Below are positions 42,774 to 52,267 of a stretch of 59,197 bases of DNA, piece after piece. How positions within the stretch are numbered: the stretch's first letter is position 1; each line of letters starts with the position of its first letter. This DNA is from Phenylobacterium sp. (GTDB lineage: Bacteria; Pseudomonadota; Alphaproteobacteria; Caulobacterales; Caulobacteraceae): positions 1 through 59,197 of the forward strand of contig NZ_JAUYOJ010000211.1 in the NCBI RefSeq assembly GCF_030697925.1. Direction: 5' to 3'. Below the pieces are notes generated by a model. The model was not told the DNA's origin. It was given only the letters and a program-made list of their open reading frames with translations, and searched no databases. The position numbers and the translations under genes were made by a program.

Positions 42774-42919
42774 CGGGCGCCTCCAACCGAGCGACCTTTC
42801 CCCACGCTCGCCGGAGGGTCAAACACACTCAACTCGCGGGACGGCCCCGAAGCGCGTTTTGCTCCCATGACGGGCGTTTTCCGGGGTTGAGTTCGAGGCG
42901 AGAGCCGCCTGGCGTTCCA

Positions 42920-42995
42920 TGGTGCCGGATGCAGGACTCGAACCCGCGACCTTCGGTTTACAAAACCGCTGCTCTACCAGCTGAGCTAATCCGGC
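42920..42995 (-). tRNA. tRNA-Thr (anticodon TGT)
   Basis: On the minus strand the gene runs from GCCGGATTAGCTCAG to ATCCGGC plus A and an encoded CCA (42920-42922). The acceptor stem GCCGGAT/ATCCGGC pairs completely, the T-arm contains GGTTCGAGTCC, and the anticodon loop TTTGTAA carries TGT, reading ACA. 76 nt including CCA. Confidence 0.93.
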
Positions 42996-43100
42996 CCTTG
43001 GACGGCCCGCTTATGAAGCGAAGGCCTAGGATGACGCAAGGTCCCCGTTGGCCTCGCGTGTCGGCTGTGGTCCCTTGGTCAAAACGCCGGGAGGACCAGC

Positions 43101-44513
43101 ATGAAGTTCGAGGACTATCGCCGGCACGACGCCGTGGGCTTGGCCGGTTTGGTCGCCAAGGGTGAGGTGAGCGCCTCCGAGCTGCTGGAAACCGCCGTGA
43201 CGCGGATGGCGCAGGTCAATCCGGCGGTCAACGCCGTCACCATGGACCTCACTGAATGGGGCCGGGCGGAGGTGAAGCGCGACCCGACCCCCGGACCGCT
43301 CGCGGGCGTGCCGTTCCTGCTGAAGGATCTGGGCGCGTTGTTGGCGGGCTCGGCCACCAGCTCCGGCTCGGCGGTGTTCAAGGACCAGTTGGCGGTCGCC
43401 GACAGCGCCATCGTCACGTCCTACAAGCAGGCGGGGCTGGTGATCTTCGGCAAGACCAACACCCCGGAGTTCGGGCTGATGCCGGTGACCGAGCCAGCCC
43501 TGCTGGGGCCCTGCCGCAACCCGTGGGACGTCTCGCGCACCCCGGGCGGCTCTTCGGGCGGGGCGGCTTCGGCGGTGGCGGCGGGGATCGTGCCGGCGGC
43601 CCACGCCAGCGACGGCGGCGGCTCGATCCGCACCCCGGCCTCGGCCTGCGGCCTGTTCGGCATGAAGCCCTCGCGCGGCCGGGTCTCCTTCGCGCCGCTG
43701 GGCGAGGGCTGGGGCGGGGCCTCGATCCAGCACGCGGTCACCCGCTCGGTGCGCGATTCCGCCGTGCTGCTGGACGCGGTGTGCCGGCCGCAGCCGGGCG
43801 ATCCCTATTTCCTCAGCGCCCCGGAACGGCCCTTTGCCGACGATGTCGGGCGCGAGCCGGGCAAGCTGGCCATCGGCTTCACCACCGCGGCCCTGGCCTC
43901 CGAGGCCCTGGACCCCGAGTGCAAGGCGGCCGTGCTGGACGCCGCCCGGCTCTGCGAGAGCCTGGGCCACGTGGTCGAGGAGGTCACCGTGCCGGGTAAT
44001 CTGGCGGCCATGCAACAGGCGGCCGGCGACGTGATCGGCGCCAGCATCGCCGCCAACCTGGATGCCGAAGGCGACCGGCGCGGCCGGCCTATCGGCGAGG
44101 ACGAGGTCGAGCTGCTGACCTGGGCCATGTACCAGCGCGGCAAGGGGGTTGCGGGATCCACCTACGTGCGCGGCCTGGCGGCGATCCATGCCTATGGGCG
44201 GGCGGTGGCGGGACTGTTCGAACGCTATGACGTGCTGTTGCTGTCCAGCCTGGGCAGCCCGGCGATCCCTATCGGCCATCTCACCGAGGACCTGCGCCAG
44301 TACACTCCGCGTCTGTTCGCCTTCATGCCCAACACCCAGGCCTTCAACAACACCGGCCAGCCGGCCATGAGCGTGCCCCTGGCCTGGAGCGCGGGCGGCC
44401 TGCCCATCGGCCTCCAGTTCGTCGGGCGGATGGGGGAGGAGGCGGGGCTGTTCCGGCTGGCCGGGCAGCTGGAACAGGCGCGGCCTTGGTTCGACCGCGT
44501 CGCGCCGCTCTAG
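43101..44513 (+). CDS. Amidase-signature family amidase
   Basis: 470 residues. The Ser-cisSer-Lys triad is complete: Lys75 in VPFLLKDLG, the cis-Ser in the GGSSGG box (about 149-154), and nucleophile Ser175 in [10 protein letters not shown]. The family hydrolyses amides (for example GatA, 6-aminohexanoate cyclic dimer hydrolase). There are no gatB/gatC genes nearby, and the sequence lacks GatA specifics, so a catabolic amidase of the nylA type is more likely. Start ATG with GGGAGGA at about 43089-43095. Confidence 0.92.
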   Translation: MKFEDYRRHDAVGLAGLVAKGEVSASELLETAVTRMAQVNPAVNAVTMDLTEWGRAEVKRDPTPGPLAGVPFLLKDLGALLAGSATSSGSAVFKDQLAVADSAIVTSYKQAGLVIFGKTNTPEFGLMPVTEPALLGPCRNPWDVSRTPGGSSGGAASAVAAGIVPAAHASDGGGSIRTPASACGLFGMKPSRGRVSFAPLGEGWGGASIQHAVTRSVRDSAVLLDAVCRPQPGDPYFLSAPERPFADDVGREPGKLAIGFTTAALASEALDPECKAAVLDAARLCESLGHVVEEVTVPGNLAAMQQAAGDVIGASIAANLDAEGDRRGRPIGEDEVELLTWAMYQRGKGVAGSTYVRGLAAIHAYGRAVAGLFERYDVLLLSSLGSPAIPIGHLTEDLRQYTPRLFAFMPNTQAFNNTGQPAMSVPLAWSAGGLPIGLQFVGRMGEEAGLFRLAGQLEQARPWFDRVAPL

Positions 44514-44520
44514 CCCAAGC

Positions 44521-44655
44521 TGTCATCCCGGTTTGCGAAGCAACACCGGGACCCATGAACACCTGATGGCGCAGGCTGCAACAGGGTCTCGCCGCGCTCT
44601 GAGATTCAAACGCGTATGGGTCCCGGATAAGTGCTTCGCGCTTTCCGGGATGACA
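44521..44655. repeat. 135-bp palindromic intergenic repeat (REP/MITE-like)
   Basis: The ends are exact inverted copies: TGTCATCCCGG (44521-44531) and CCGGGATGACA (44645-44655). Inside, GCGAAGCA and CCGGGACCCAT on the left pair with TGCTTCGC and ATGGGTCCCGG on the right, giving arms of about 40 bp around a centre of about 50 bp. It lies between the convergent amidase and potI genes and would form a long hairpin in either transcript, so it may act as a bidirectional terminator. Confidence 0.8.
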
Positions 44656-44675
44656 CCGGGGGAGGCGCCGCCCTT

Positions 44676-45464
44676 CTAGGCATCCTGGCGTCGTCGCAAC
44701 TGCATGAGGTAGGCGGCGATCACTCCCGTGGCCACCAGGCCGATCAGCAGGGTGGAGACGGCGTTGATCTCCGGGTTCACCCCCAGCCGCACCTGGCTGT
44801 AGATTCGCATGGGCAGGGTGGTGGCGCCGGGGCCCGAGGTGAAGCTGGCGATCACCAGGTCGTCCAGCGAGAGGGTGAAGGCCAGCATCCAGGCGGCCGC
44901 CACGGCGGGCGCGATATTGGGCAGGGTGACCAGGAAGAAGGCCTTGAAGGGCGGGCAGCCCAGATCCCGGGCGGCCTCCTCCAGCTGGCGGTCGAAGGCC
45001 GCGAGCCGGGCCTGGATCACCACGGTGGCGTAGCAGAGGGTCACCGTGGCGTGGCCGATCACCACCGTCCAGAAGCCGCGCGGCAGGCCGAAGGCCACGA
45101 ACAGCAGCAGCAGCGACAGGCCCAGCACCACCTCGGGCATGACCAGGGGCGCATAGACCAAGCCCGAGAACAGGGTCCGGCCCTTGAACCGCCCGGCGCG
45201 GACCAGGGCCACCGCCGCGAAGGTCCCCAGGATCGTCGCCACGGTCGCGGAGATCAGGCCCACCCGGAAGGTCACCCAGACGGCGTCCAAGAGCTGTTCG
45301 TTGCGGAACAGCGAGGCGTACCAGCGGGTGGAGAACCCGCCCCACACCGTCACCAGCTGGCTGGCGTTGAATGAATAGACCACCAGCAGGAAGATCGGCA
45401 GGTAGAGGAAGCCGAACCCGAACAGCAGGGAGACGCGGTTGAACGCCGTGAGCCCGCGCCTCAA
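44676..45464 (-). CDS. potI: Putrescine-type ABC transporter permease PotI
   Basis: 262 residues, six membrane segments, starting at a TTG (45462-45464) with GGGGAG seven bases upstream. The EAA loop QLEEAARDLGCPPFKAFFLVTLP is typical of the spermidine/putrescine permease family. It is the last gene of potFGHI, separated from potH by a repeat that also supplies its Shine-Dalgarno. Works with PotH to move polyamine across the inner membrane. Confidence 0.88.
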   Translation of the reverse strand: MRRGLTAFNRVSLLFGFGFLYLPIFLLVVYSFNASQLVTVWGGFSTRWYASLFRNEQLLDAVWVTFRVGLISATVATILGTFAAVALVRAGRFKGRTLFSGLVYAPLVMPEVVLGLSLLLLFVAFGLPRGFWTVVIGHATVTLCYATVVIQARLAAFDRQLEEAARDLGCPPFKAFFLVTLPNIAPAVAAAWMLAFTLSLDDLVIASFTSGPGATTLPMRIYSQVRLGVNPEINAVSTLLIGLVATGVIAAYLMQLRRRQDA

Positions 45465-45627
45465 GTCGATGCTCCCCTTCTGGGGGAGCTGTCAGCGAAG
45501 TTGACTGAGGGGGACTTTGACTCGTCCTGCCGTGGATGAAACCCCCTCCGGCTCGTCACGAAGAGGCGACGATCCACCTCCCCCAAATCGCGCTGCGCGC
45601 TGGGGGAGGATCTGTTCGCCGAAGCCC
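45465..45627. repeat. Palindromic repeat inserted between potH and potI
   Basis: The 163-bp gap between potH and potI is filled by repeat-like sequence: CTCCCCTTCTGGGGGAGC at 45472-45489 (identical to 118-135 inverted), GAGGGGGACTTTGACT at about 45521-45536, CCCCCTCCGGC, and a second hairpin TCCCCC...GGGGGA at about 45580-45607. Other genes of the operon overlap by 4 bp, so the gap looks like an insertion. Confidence 0.65.
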
Positions 45628-46527
45628 TCACCTCGCGCCCCCGATCAGCTTCGCCTGCTGGCGCTGGTAGAGGGCGATGGGGACGACGAGGGTGGCCAGC
45701 AGGGCGATGGCCACGGCCGAGGCGGCGGGCCAGTCGCGGTTGGCGAAGAACTCCGTCCAGATGGTCTTGCCCAGCATCAGCGTGCCCGAACCACCCAGCA
45801 GATCGGGGATCACGAACTCGCCGACCATGGGGATGAAGCAGAGCAGGGCGCCCGCTCCGACGCCGGGCAGGGAGAGCGGGAAGGTTACCCGCCAGAAGGC
45901 CTGCAAGGGCGTGCAGCCCAGGTCGGCGGCGGCCTCCAGGAGGTCGTGATGCTGGCGCTCCAGCACCGCGTAGAGCGGCAGGACCATGAAGGGCAGGTAG
46001 GCGTAGACCAGGCCGATATAGATCGCGGCGTCGGTGTTGAGTAGCGCGACCGGACCCAGGCCCACGGCGGCCAAGACGGCGTTGAGCAGGCCCTCGGGCT
46101 TGAGGATGCCGATCAGCGCATAGACCCGGATCAGGAAGCTGGTCCAGAACGGCAGGATCACCGCCATCAGCAGGGCCTGGCGCACCGCCGGCGAGCACCT
46201 GGCCATGGCGTAGGCCATCGGATAGCCCAGCAGCAGCAGGATCGCGGTGGCGACGGCCGCGAACCTGAGGCTGGAGAGATAGGCCGCCACATAGAGGTGG
46301 TCGGAGGTCAGCCGGCCATAGGTCTGCAGGTCCAGGGCGGCCAGGAAGGCGCGTAGTCCCGCCATCCCCAGGGCCCAGTCGATCCGCGGCGCATAGGGCG
46401 GCATGGCGAGCGCCGTGTCCGACAGCGACAGCTTGGCCACCAGCAGGAACGGGAACAGGAAGAAGACGCCCAGCCAAAGGAAGGGCGCAATGGCGGCCAG
46501 GCCCGTCCTGTCGCGCCGGGCGCTCAC
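45628..46527 (-). CDS. potH: Putrescine-type ABC transporter permease PotH
   Basis: 299 residues starting at a GTG (46525-46527) that overlaps the potG stop (GTGA). Six membrane segments; the EAA loop is LLEAAADLGCTPLQAFWRVT. The N-terminus APFLWLGVFFLFPFLLVAKL with SLSDTALAMPPY is PotH/PotB-like. Forms the channel with PotI. Putrescine is the likely substrate by family, but spermidine or another amine is possible. Confidence 0.9.
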   Translation of the reverse strand: MSARRDRTGLAAIAPFLWLGVFFLFPFLLVAKLSLSDTALAMPPYAPRIDWALGMAGLRAFLAALDLQTYGRLTSDHLYVAAYLSSLRFAAVATAILLLLGYPMAYAMARCSPAVRQALLMAVILPFWTSFLIRVYALIGILKPEGLLNAVLAAVGLGPVALLNTDAAIYIGLVYAYLPFMVLPLYAVLERQHHDLLEAAADLGCTPLQAFWRVTFPLSLPGVGAGALLCFIPMVGEFVIPDLLGGSGTLMLGKTIWTEFFANRDWPAASAVAIALLATLVVPIALYQRQQAKLIGGAR

Positions 46528-47687
46528 TGGGTCAGCACCACGCCGGCGTCGGGGGCGAAGGTCAGCCAGATCTGGTCATCCCAGTCCACCGGCCGTTCGA
46601 CGAACCGCGCGGCGTTGGCGCGGGCGGCGCGTAGGGTCCGGCCGTTGGGCAGCTCGACCAGATAGGTGGTCCAGTCGCCCAGATAGCCGATGTCGGCCAC
46701 CTTGCCGGCCAGCCGGTTGGGGCCCGGAGGCGGCGCGTCCAGATGGACCTGAATCTTCTCGGGTCGCACCGCCAGCCAGGCCGTGGCGCCGACCGCGATC
46801 ACATCGTCCTCGACCGCCTCGAACCCGCCCTGCGCCTCGTCGCTCGCCAGGCGGACGGATTGGCCATCGGCGCGCTCAACCTTGCCCTCGAACAGGTTCA
46901 CGTCGCCGATGAAGTCGGCCACGTAGCGGGAATTGGGCGCCTCATAGACTTCCGCCGGCCGGCCGATCTGCACGATCTGGCCTTCCCGCATCACGGCGAT
47001 GCGGTCGGCGGTGACCATGGCCTCCTCCTGGTCATGGGTGACGATCAGGAAGGTCATGCCCAGGCTCTGCTGCAGGGCCATCAGTTCGAACTGGGTCTCC
47101 TCGCGCAGCTTCCGGTCCAGGGCCGCGAGGGGCTCGTCCAGCAGCAGCATCCTGGGCCGGGGCGCGATGGCGCGGGCCAGCGCCACCCTCTGCCTCTGGC
47201 CGCCGGAGAGCTGGTGGGGCTTGCGTCGCGCCAGGCCATCCAGCCGCACCAGGGCCAGCATCTCGGCGGCCCGTGCTGCGACCTCGTCCTTGGCCAGGCC
47301 CAGCTGGCGTAGGCCGAAGGCGATGTTCTTTTCCACGCTGAGATGGGGGAAGAGGGCGTAGGACTGGAACATCATATTGACCGGCCGCCGGTGGGGCGGG
47401 CGTCCGGCCAGGTCTTCGCCGGCCAAGGTCACGCGGCCCTCGTCGGGGTCCTCGAAGCCGGCCAGCAGCCGCATCAAGGTGGTCTTGCCGCAGCCCGAAG
47501 GGCCCAGCAGGGCGAAGAACTCGCCTTCGTAGATGTCCAGGGAGACCCCGGCCACGGCGGTCTCGCCGCCGAAACGCTTCACCACATTCTCGAACCGCAC
47601 CAGCGGCCTGGCCGCCGGATCGGCCCAGGGCGCGAAGGTCGAACGGACCGCGCCGATGTTCAGGCGCGGGCGCGAGCGTTGCGTCAT
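46524..47687 (-). CDS. potG: Putrescine-type ABC transporter ATP-binding protein PotG
   Basis: 387 residues from the ATG at 47685-47687, which overlaps the potF stop (ATGA). Walker A GPSGCGKTT, Q-loop MFQSYALFPHLS, signature LSGGQRQRVALARAI, Walker B LLLDEPLAALD, and a switch His in VTHDQEEAM. The C-terminal TOBE domain (about 285-380) is the regulatory extension normal for PotA/PotG. Energises import through PotH and PotI. Confidence 0.93.
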   Translation of the reverse strand: MTQRSRPRLNIGAVRSTFAPWADPAARPLVRFENVVKRFGGETAVAGVSLDIYEGEFFALLGPSGCGKTTLMRLLAGFEDPDEGRVTLAGEDLAGRPPHRRPVNMMFQSYALFPHLSVEKNIAFGLRQLGLAKDEVAARAAEMLALVRLDGLARRKPHQLSGGQRQRVALARAIAPRPRMLLLDEPLAALDRKLREETQFELMALQQSLGMTFLIVTHDQEEAMVTADRIAVMREGQIVQIGRPAEVYEAPNSRYVADFIGDVNLFEGKVERADGQSVRLASDEAQGGFEAVEDDVIAVGATAWLAVRPEKIQVHLDAPPPGPNRLAGKVADIGYLGDWTTYLVELPNGRTLRAARANAARFVERPVDWDDQIWLTFAPDAGVVLTQ

Positions 47688-48787
47688 TGCCCCGTCTGCA
47701 CCCTGGTCCACATCCGCGTCACCTCGCGCAGCAGGGCTTGGTCCTTGTCCTTGGTCACGAACAGCCGCTTGAAGACCTCGGGGGTGGGATAGACGTTGGG
47801 ATTGTCGCGCACCTCGGCGTCCACCAGCCTGGTCGCCGCGGCGTTGGCGTTGGCGTACTGGGTGAAGTTCGACGCCTTGGCGATCACCTCCGGCCGCAGC
47901 ATGTAGTCGAGGAAGCTGTAGGCGGCGTCGGGGTTCGGCGCGTCGATCGGGATGGTGAAGACGTCGAACCAGACCTGGCTGCCCTCCCTGGGGATGACGT
48001 AGGCGAGCTTCACCCCGTTCTTGGCCTCCTCGGCGCGGTCCCGGGCCTGCAGGACATCGCCGGAATAGCCCACGGCCACGCAGATATCCCCGTTGGCCAG
48101 GGCCTCGATATATTCCGACGAGTGGAACTTGCGGACATGGGGCCGGGCCTTGACCATCAGGTCGGTGGCCGCCTGGTAGTCGGTCAGGTTCTTGGAATTG
48201 GGGTCCTTACCCAGGTAGTTGAGCGCGACCGCGTACATGTCCTCCGAGGCGTCCAGGTAGTAGACGCCGCAGTCCTTGAGCTTGGCCAGGTTCTTGGGAT
48301 CGAACACCACCGCCCAACTGTCGATCTTCACGCCCGGCAGCCGCTTGGCCACGGCGTCCACGTTGTAGCCGATGCCGATGGTGCCCCACATGTAGGGGAC
48401 CGCGTACTTGGCGCCCGGATCGAAGGGCTCGAGATGGGCCATGACGTCCGGCCACAGGTTCTTGGCGTTGGGCAGCCTGGCCTTGTCCAGCGGCGCGATG
48501 GCCTTGGCGGCGATGTAGCGGGGCACATTGTGGTTGGAGGGCGTGACGATGTCGTAGCCCGTCTGGCCCTGCAGCACCTTGGTCTCGAGGATCTCGTTGG
48601 AATCAAAGGTGTCGTAGACGACCTTGATTCCGGTCTCCTTGGTGAAGTCGGCCAGGATCGCCGGGTCGATATAGTCCGACCAGTTGTAGATCTTCAGTGT
48701 CTGCGGCTTGTCGCCGCCGCCCTGCTGGCTGCAACCCGCCAGGGCCAGCATCGCGCTGAGCCCCAGCGCCGTCACCCATCCCCGCAT
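47684..48787 (-). CDS. potF: Putrescine-type periplasmic binding lipoprotein PotF
   Basis: 367 residues from the ATG at 48785-48787, chosen because GGAGGG (48792-48797 on the minus strand) is five bases upstream; an in-frame ATG 12 bases further upstream is less likely. A lipobox LALAGC shows it is a lipoprotein. The mature start LKIYNWSDYIDPAILADFTK and YDTFDSNEILETKVLQGQTG, YDIVTPSNHNVPRYI are characteristic of PotD/PotF. First gene of the operon; delivers polyamine to PotGHI. Confidence 0.93.
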   Translation of the reverse strand: MRGWVTALGLSAMLALAGCSQQGGGDKPQTLKIYNWSDYIDPAILADFTKETGIKVVYDTFDSNEILETKVLQGQTGYDIVTPSNHNVPRYIAAKAIAPLDKARLPNAKNLWPDVMAHLEPFDPGAKYAVPYMWGTIGIGYNVDAVAKRLPGVKIDSWAVVFDPKNLAKLKDCGVYYLDASEDMYAVALNYLGKDPNSKNLTDYQAATDLMVKARPHVRKFHSSEYIEALANGDICVAVGYSGDVLQARDRAEEAKNGVKLAYVIPREGSQVWFDVFTIPIDAPNPDAAYSFLDYMLRPEVIAKASNFTQYANANAAATRLVDAEVRDNPNVYPTPEVFKRLFVTKDKDQALLREVTRMWTRVQTGQ

Positions 48788-48861
48788 GCCGCCCTCCATC
48801 CCCCGGATCGGTGGACTTTATAGGCGAGCCACGGCGGCGAATGAAAGCGCCGGGGACCCTG

Positions 48862-49269
48862 CTAAGCCGCCTTGGGCTTCATGAGCCCCAGGACGGCGCC
48901 CGCGAGCACGTAGGAGACCAGTTGGAAGCCCATATTGATCAGCACGAACTCGGCGCTGTGGCCGACATAGATGTACTCGACGGCCATGGTGGTGAAATTG
49001 AAGAAGAACCAGGCCGCCAGGGCGCCCAGCACCGCGGCCTGCAGCGAGGTCGCGCCCAGGTGGCGGAGCAGCCATGACAGGCCCAGCACGATGATGATCG
49101 TGTTCACCACGCCGAGGCTCATATTCACCGCGAAGTTGGACATGTCGGGCTCTTTGCCCAGGGCGGCCGTCCAACGCTCACCGAACAGCGGACCGTACCA
49201 AAGGAAGCCCAAGGCCTCGAGCAACACCACCGCCACGAGAACGGCGATCCAGTTGATACCTTTCAACAT
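48862..49269 (-). CDS. DUF1761 family membrane protein
   Basis: 135 residues from the ATG at 49267-49269 (GGGAGAG upstream). Four membrane segments; the N-terminus INWIAVLVAVVLLEALGFLW followed by YGPLFGERW is the DUF1761 hallmark. Function unknown. Divergent from metG by 190 bp. Confidence 0.88.
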   Translation of the reverse strand: MLKGINWIAVLVAVVLLEALGFLWYGPLFGERWTAALGKEPDMSNFAVNMSLGVVNTIIIVLGLSWLLRHLGATSLQAAVLGALAAWFFFNFTTMAVEYIYVGHSAEFVLINMGFQLVSYVLAGAVLGLMKPKAA

Positions 49270-49459
49270 GCGTCTCTCCCTGTTGTTGCGGAGGCAGCCT
49301 GTTGTTTTCGTTGGCGAAGCGCCGCCTTCCGTAAGGGTAGATTGAAGCTTAACCATTCAAAAGGCCAGCGGCGATTGTGCCGGGCCTTGCGGCGAGCGCT
49401 TTGGCGAACCAGATGGGGCGCCCTATAAGCCGCCGCTCCTCCCCATTTCGAGAGACCTC

Positions 49460-51265
49460 ATGTCCCGCATCCTGATCACCTCGGCCTTGCCCTACATCAA
49501 CGGGATCAAGCACCTGGGGACTCTGGCGGGCTCCATGCTGCCGGCCGACGTCTATGCGCGGTTCCAGCGCTCGCGGGGCAATGAGACCCTCTATATCTGC
49601 GCCACCGACGAGCACGGCACCCCCACCGAGCTGGCCGCCGCCGAGGCCGGCCAGGATCCGGCCAGCTTCTGCGCCGAGCAGCACCAGGTGCAGCACGACC
49701 TGGGACGCAGGTTCGGCCTCTCCTGGGACCATTTCGGCCGCTCGTCCTCGCCGCAGAACCACCGGCTTACCCAGCGCTTCGCCCAGGGCCTCTGGGAGGC
49801 CGGCTTCATCGAGGAGCGGGTCACCCAGCAGGTCTATTCCAAGTTCGACAAGCGCTTCCTGCCCGACCGCTATGTGATCGGGACCTGCCCACACTGCGGC
49901 TACGGCGCGGCGCGCGGCGACCAGTGCGAGAACTGCACGCGGGTGCTGGACCCCGCCGATCTGATTAATCCGCGCTCGGCGATCTCCGGCTCGGAAGACA
50001 TCGAGATCCGCGACTCCAAGCACCTGTTCCTGCGCCAGAGCCTGTTCTCCGACAAGCTGCGCGCCTGGATCGACGGCAAGAAGGGCGACTGGCCGCTGTT
50101 GGTCACCTCGATCGCGCTGAAGTGGCTGGACGAGGGCCTGCAGGACCGCGGCATCACCCGCGACCTGGAATGGGGCGTGCCGGTCAACGCCTTCGAGTGG
50201 GGTTCCAATCCCAAGGGCGAGCTGCCGGACATCGAAGGCCTGGCCGGCAAGGTCTTCTATGTCTGGTTCGACGCTCCCATCGAATATATCGCCGCCACCT
50301 GGGAATGGGCCGACGCCCAGGCCGCCGAGGCGGGCAGGGGCCCGGCGCCGGACTCCGACTGGGAGCGCTGGTGGCGCGGGCCCGCCGCGGCCGACGTCAC
50401 CTATGTGGAGTTCATGGGCAAGGACAACGTGCCCTTCCACACCGTGGGCTTCCCCTGCACCCTGATCGGTTCCAACGAGCGGCTGGAGGCCGATGGCGCC
50501 TGGCGGCCGGCCAACAACGCCCCCTGGAAGCTGGTCGATCGGCTGAAGGGCTTCAACTGGCTCGACTATTACGGCGGCCGGTTCTCCACCTCGCAGCAGC
50601 GCGGGGTATTCATGGACCATGCCCTGGAGTTGCTGCCCCCCGACTACTGGCGCTGGTGGATCACCGCCAACACCCCGGAAAGCTCGGACGCCAGCTTCGT
50701 TTGGGAGCAGTTCCAAGCCCAGGTGAACGCCGACCTGGCCGACGTGCTGGGCAACTTCGTGAACCGCATCCTGAAATTCACCGAGACCCGCTTCGAGGGC
50801 GTGGTCCCCGAAGGCGGCGCGCCGGGCGAACTGGAACTCAAGCTACAGGCCGACGTGGCCGCCAAGCTGGCCGAGCTGACCGACAACCTCGACGCCATCG
50901 AGATGCGCAAGGCCTGCCAGTCGCTGCGTCAGCTCTGGGTGCTGGGCAACCAGTACCTGACCGAGGCCGCGCCCTGGACGGCGATCAAGACCGATCCGGA
51001 GCGGGCGGCCATGGCGGTGCGCATGGGCCTCAACCTGGTCGCCCTGTTCGCCAAGGTCTCGGAGCCCTTCATCCCCTTCGCCGCGGAGAAGATCGCGCTC
51101 GCCGTCGGCGAGCCGTTTCCGGGCGCCTGGCCGACGGGGAGCTCAGCCCTCGACATCCTGCCCGCCGGCCGCAAGGTCGCCGCGCCGGAGGTGCTGTTCA
51201 AGAAGGTCGAGAACGAACAGGTCACCGAATGGATCGCCCGCTTCGGCGGGGCCGAGGGGCAGTAG
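49460..51265 (+). CDS. metG: Methionyl-tRNA synthetase
   Basis: 601 residues. The class Ia HIGH region is [20 protein letters not shown] (KHLG at 17-20). The zinc knuckle is complete: Cys143, Cys146, Cys156, Cys159. The KMSKS loop position reads FSTSQ at 375-379 ([13 protein letters not shown]), an unusual form lacking both lysines. The anticodon domain follows ([20 protein letters not shown]), and there is no C-terminal EMAP/TRBD dimerisation domain, so it is the short monomer type. Charges Met-tRNA in the cytoplasm. Whether another metG exists elsewhere in the genome cannot be seen. Confidence 0.93.
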   Translation: MSRILITSALPYINGIKHLGTLAGSMLPADVYARFQRSRGNETLYICATDEHGTPTELAAAEAGQDPASFCAEQHQVQHDLGRRFGLSWDHFGRSSSPQNHRLTQRFAQGLWEAGFIEERVTQQVYSKFDKRFLPDRYVIGTCPHCGYGAARGDQCENCTRVLDPADLINPRSAISGSEDIEIRDSKHLFLRQSLFSDKLRAWIDGKKGDWPLLVTSIALKWLDEGLQDRGITRDLEWGVPVNAFEWGSNPKGELPDIEGLAGKVFYVWFDAPIEYIAATWEWADAQAAEAGRGPAPDSDWERWWRGPAAADVTYVEFMGKDNVPFHTVGFPCTLIGSNERLEADGAWRPANNAPWKLVDRLKGFNWLDYYGGRFSTSQQRGVFMDHALELLPPDYWRWWITANTPESSDASFVWEQFQAQVNADLADVLGNFVNRILKFTETRFEGVVPEGGAPGELELKLQADVAAKLAELTDNLDAIEMRKACQSLRQLWVLGNQYLTEAAPWTAIKTDPERAAMAVRMGLNLVALFAKVSEPFIPFAAEKIALAVGEPFPGAWPTGSSALDILPAGRKVAAPEVLFKKVENEQVTEWIARFGGAEGQ

Positions 51266-51338
51266 GGGGCGGGCGCTATCCGCCGCCGCCCAGAGCGAAC
51301 CGGTCGCCCCAGCCGACCGAGCGGCTCGCGGCCGCCGC

Positions 51339-52202
51339 TCAGAGGGTCGCTTCGCCGCGCAGGACGGGGACGCAGCCGCCGCCGACCGTGGCCCTGACGC
51401 CATCGTCGGCGCGATGGGCGGTGGCGCGCAGGCGCGAGGGACGGCCCATCTCGACGCCCTGGACGATGTCCCAGGCGCCGCTCGCCTCGCCGGAGAGCGA
51501 CAGCAGCAGCGCCGCCAGGGTGGCGTTGGCGCTGCCGGTGGCCGGATCCTCGACGGTGCCCGAGTTGGGCGCGAACATGCGCGCGCGGATACGATCCGCG
51601 TCCCGGGCGTAGAGGTGTAGTGAGAGCCGGTCGCCGAAGTCCGGATCGCCGTCGCCGGCCCGGCGGAAGGCGGCCAGGTCCGGCGCCGCGCGCGTCAGGG
51701 CCTCGCCCGTCACCTCGGCGAAGATGAAGTTCACGCCCACCGTGGCTTCGACCGGCCGGTGGTTGGAAACCAGGATGTCGCCGGGGGCGATGCCGGCGCA
51801 GGCGGCGGCGATGTCCACCGGAAGCTCAGCGCCCAGGGACAGCGGCCGGGGCGCGGCGATGGTGGCTCCGTTCTCCGTCACCGTCACCCCGACGATGCCG
51901 GCCGGAACCTCAAGCCGCAGGTCCGCGCCGTGGCCCATCTGGGAGAGCATCCAGCCGGTGCCGATGGTGGGGTGTCCGGCGAAGGGCATCTCCGCGGTGC
52001 GGTTGAAGATCTTCACCCGGGCGGTGTTGGCCGGATCTTCCGGCGGAAGGACGAAGGTGGTCTCCGACAGGTTCATCTCGGCGGCCAGGGACAGCATCTG
52101 GCCGTCGGTCAGGCCGCGAGCGTCGGTGAAGACGGCCAGGGGATTGCCACCGAACCGGGTGTCGGTGAACACATCGAGGGTGACGAAGGGATAGGCGGGC
52201 AT
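51339..52202 (-). CDS. PhzF-family isomerase-like protein
   Basis: 287 residues. FVTLDVFTDTRFGGNPLAVF is the family N-terminus; the catalytic Glu is Glu47 in MNLSETTFV; the second half has the matching NSGTVEDPATGSANATLAAL. The two halves form the diaminopimelate-epimerase-like fold. No other phenazine genes are present, so phenazine synthesis is not implied. It is divergent from a small ArsR regulator 65 bp away, which may control it. Confidence 0.92.
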   Translation of the reverse strand: MPAYPFVTLDVFTDTRFGGNPLAVFTDARGLTDGQMLSLAAEMNLSETTFVLPPEDPANTARVKIFNRTAEMPFAGHPTIGTGWMLSQMGHGADLRLEVPAGIVGVTVTENGATIAAPRPLSLGAELPVDIAAACAGIAPGDILVSNHRPVEATVGVNFIFAEVTGEALTRAAPDLAAFRRAGDGDPDFGDRLSLHLYARDADRIRARMFAPNSGTVEDPATGSANATLAALLLSLSGEASGAWDIVQGVEMGRPSRLRATAHRADDGVRATVGGGCVPVLRGEATL

Positions 52203-52267
52203 CGGACATTCCGTCGCTGGGAGGCGACAAAGCTTGACATAACTTCGTCGATTGGCAAAGTCCCAAA

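Noticed and set aside
43026..44279. 417-residue open frame on the minus strand
   Set aside because: Antisense to the amidase gene with its complete catalytic triad; no coding evidence of its own.
44521..45627. CRISPR array
   Set aside because: The repeats here are palindromic elements in two unrelated single copies without regularly spaced units or cas genes.
49349..51612. Long open frames on both strands overlapping metG
   Set aside because: Both lack domains and are shadows of the methionyl-tRNA synthetase gene, whose HIGH region and zinc motifs are clear.
51339..52202. Phenazine biosynthesis locus
   Set aside because: Only a PhzF-like isomerase is present; none of phzA/B, phzD, phzE or phzG is adjacent, and PhzF homologues are widespread outside phenazine producers.
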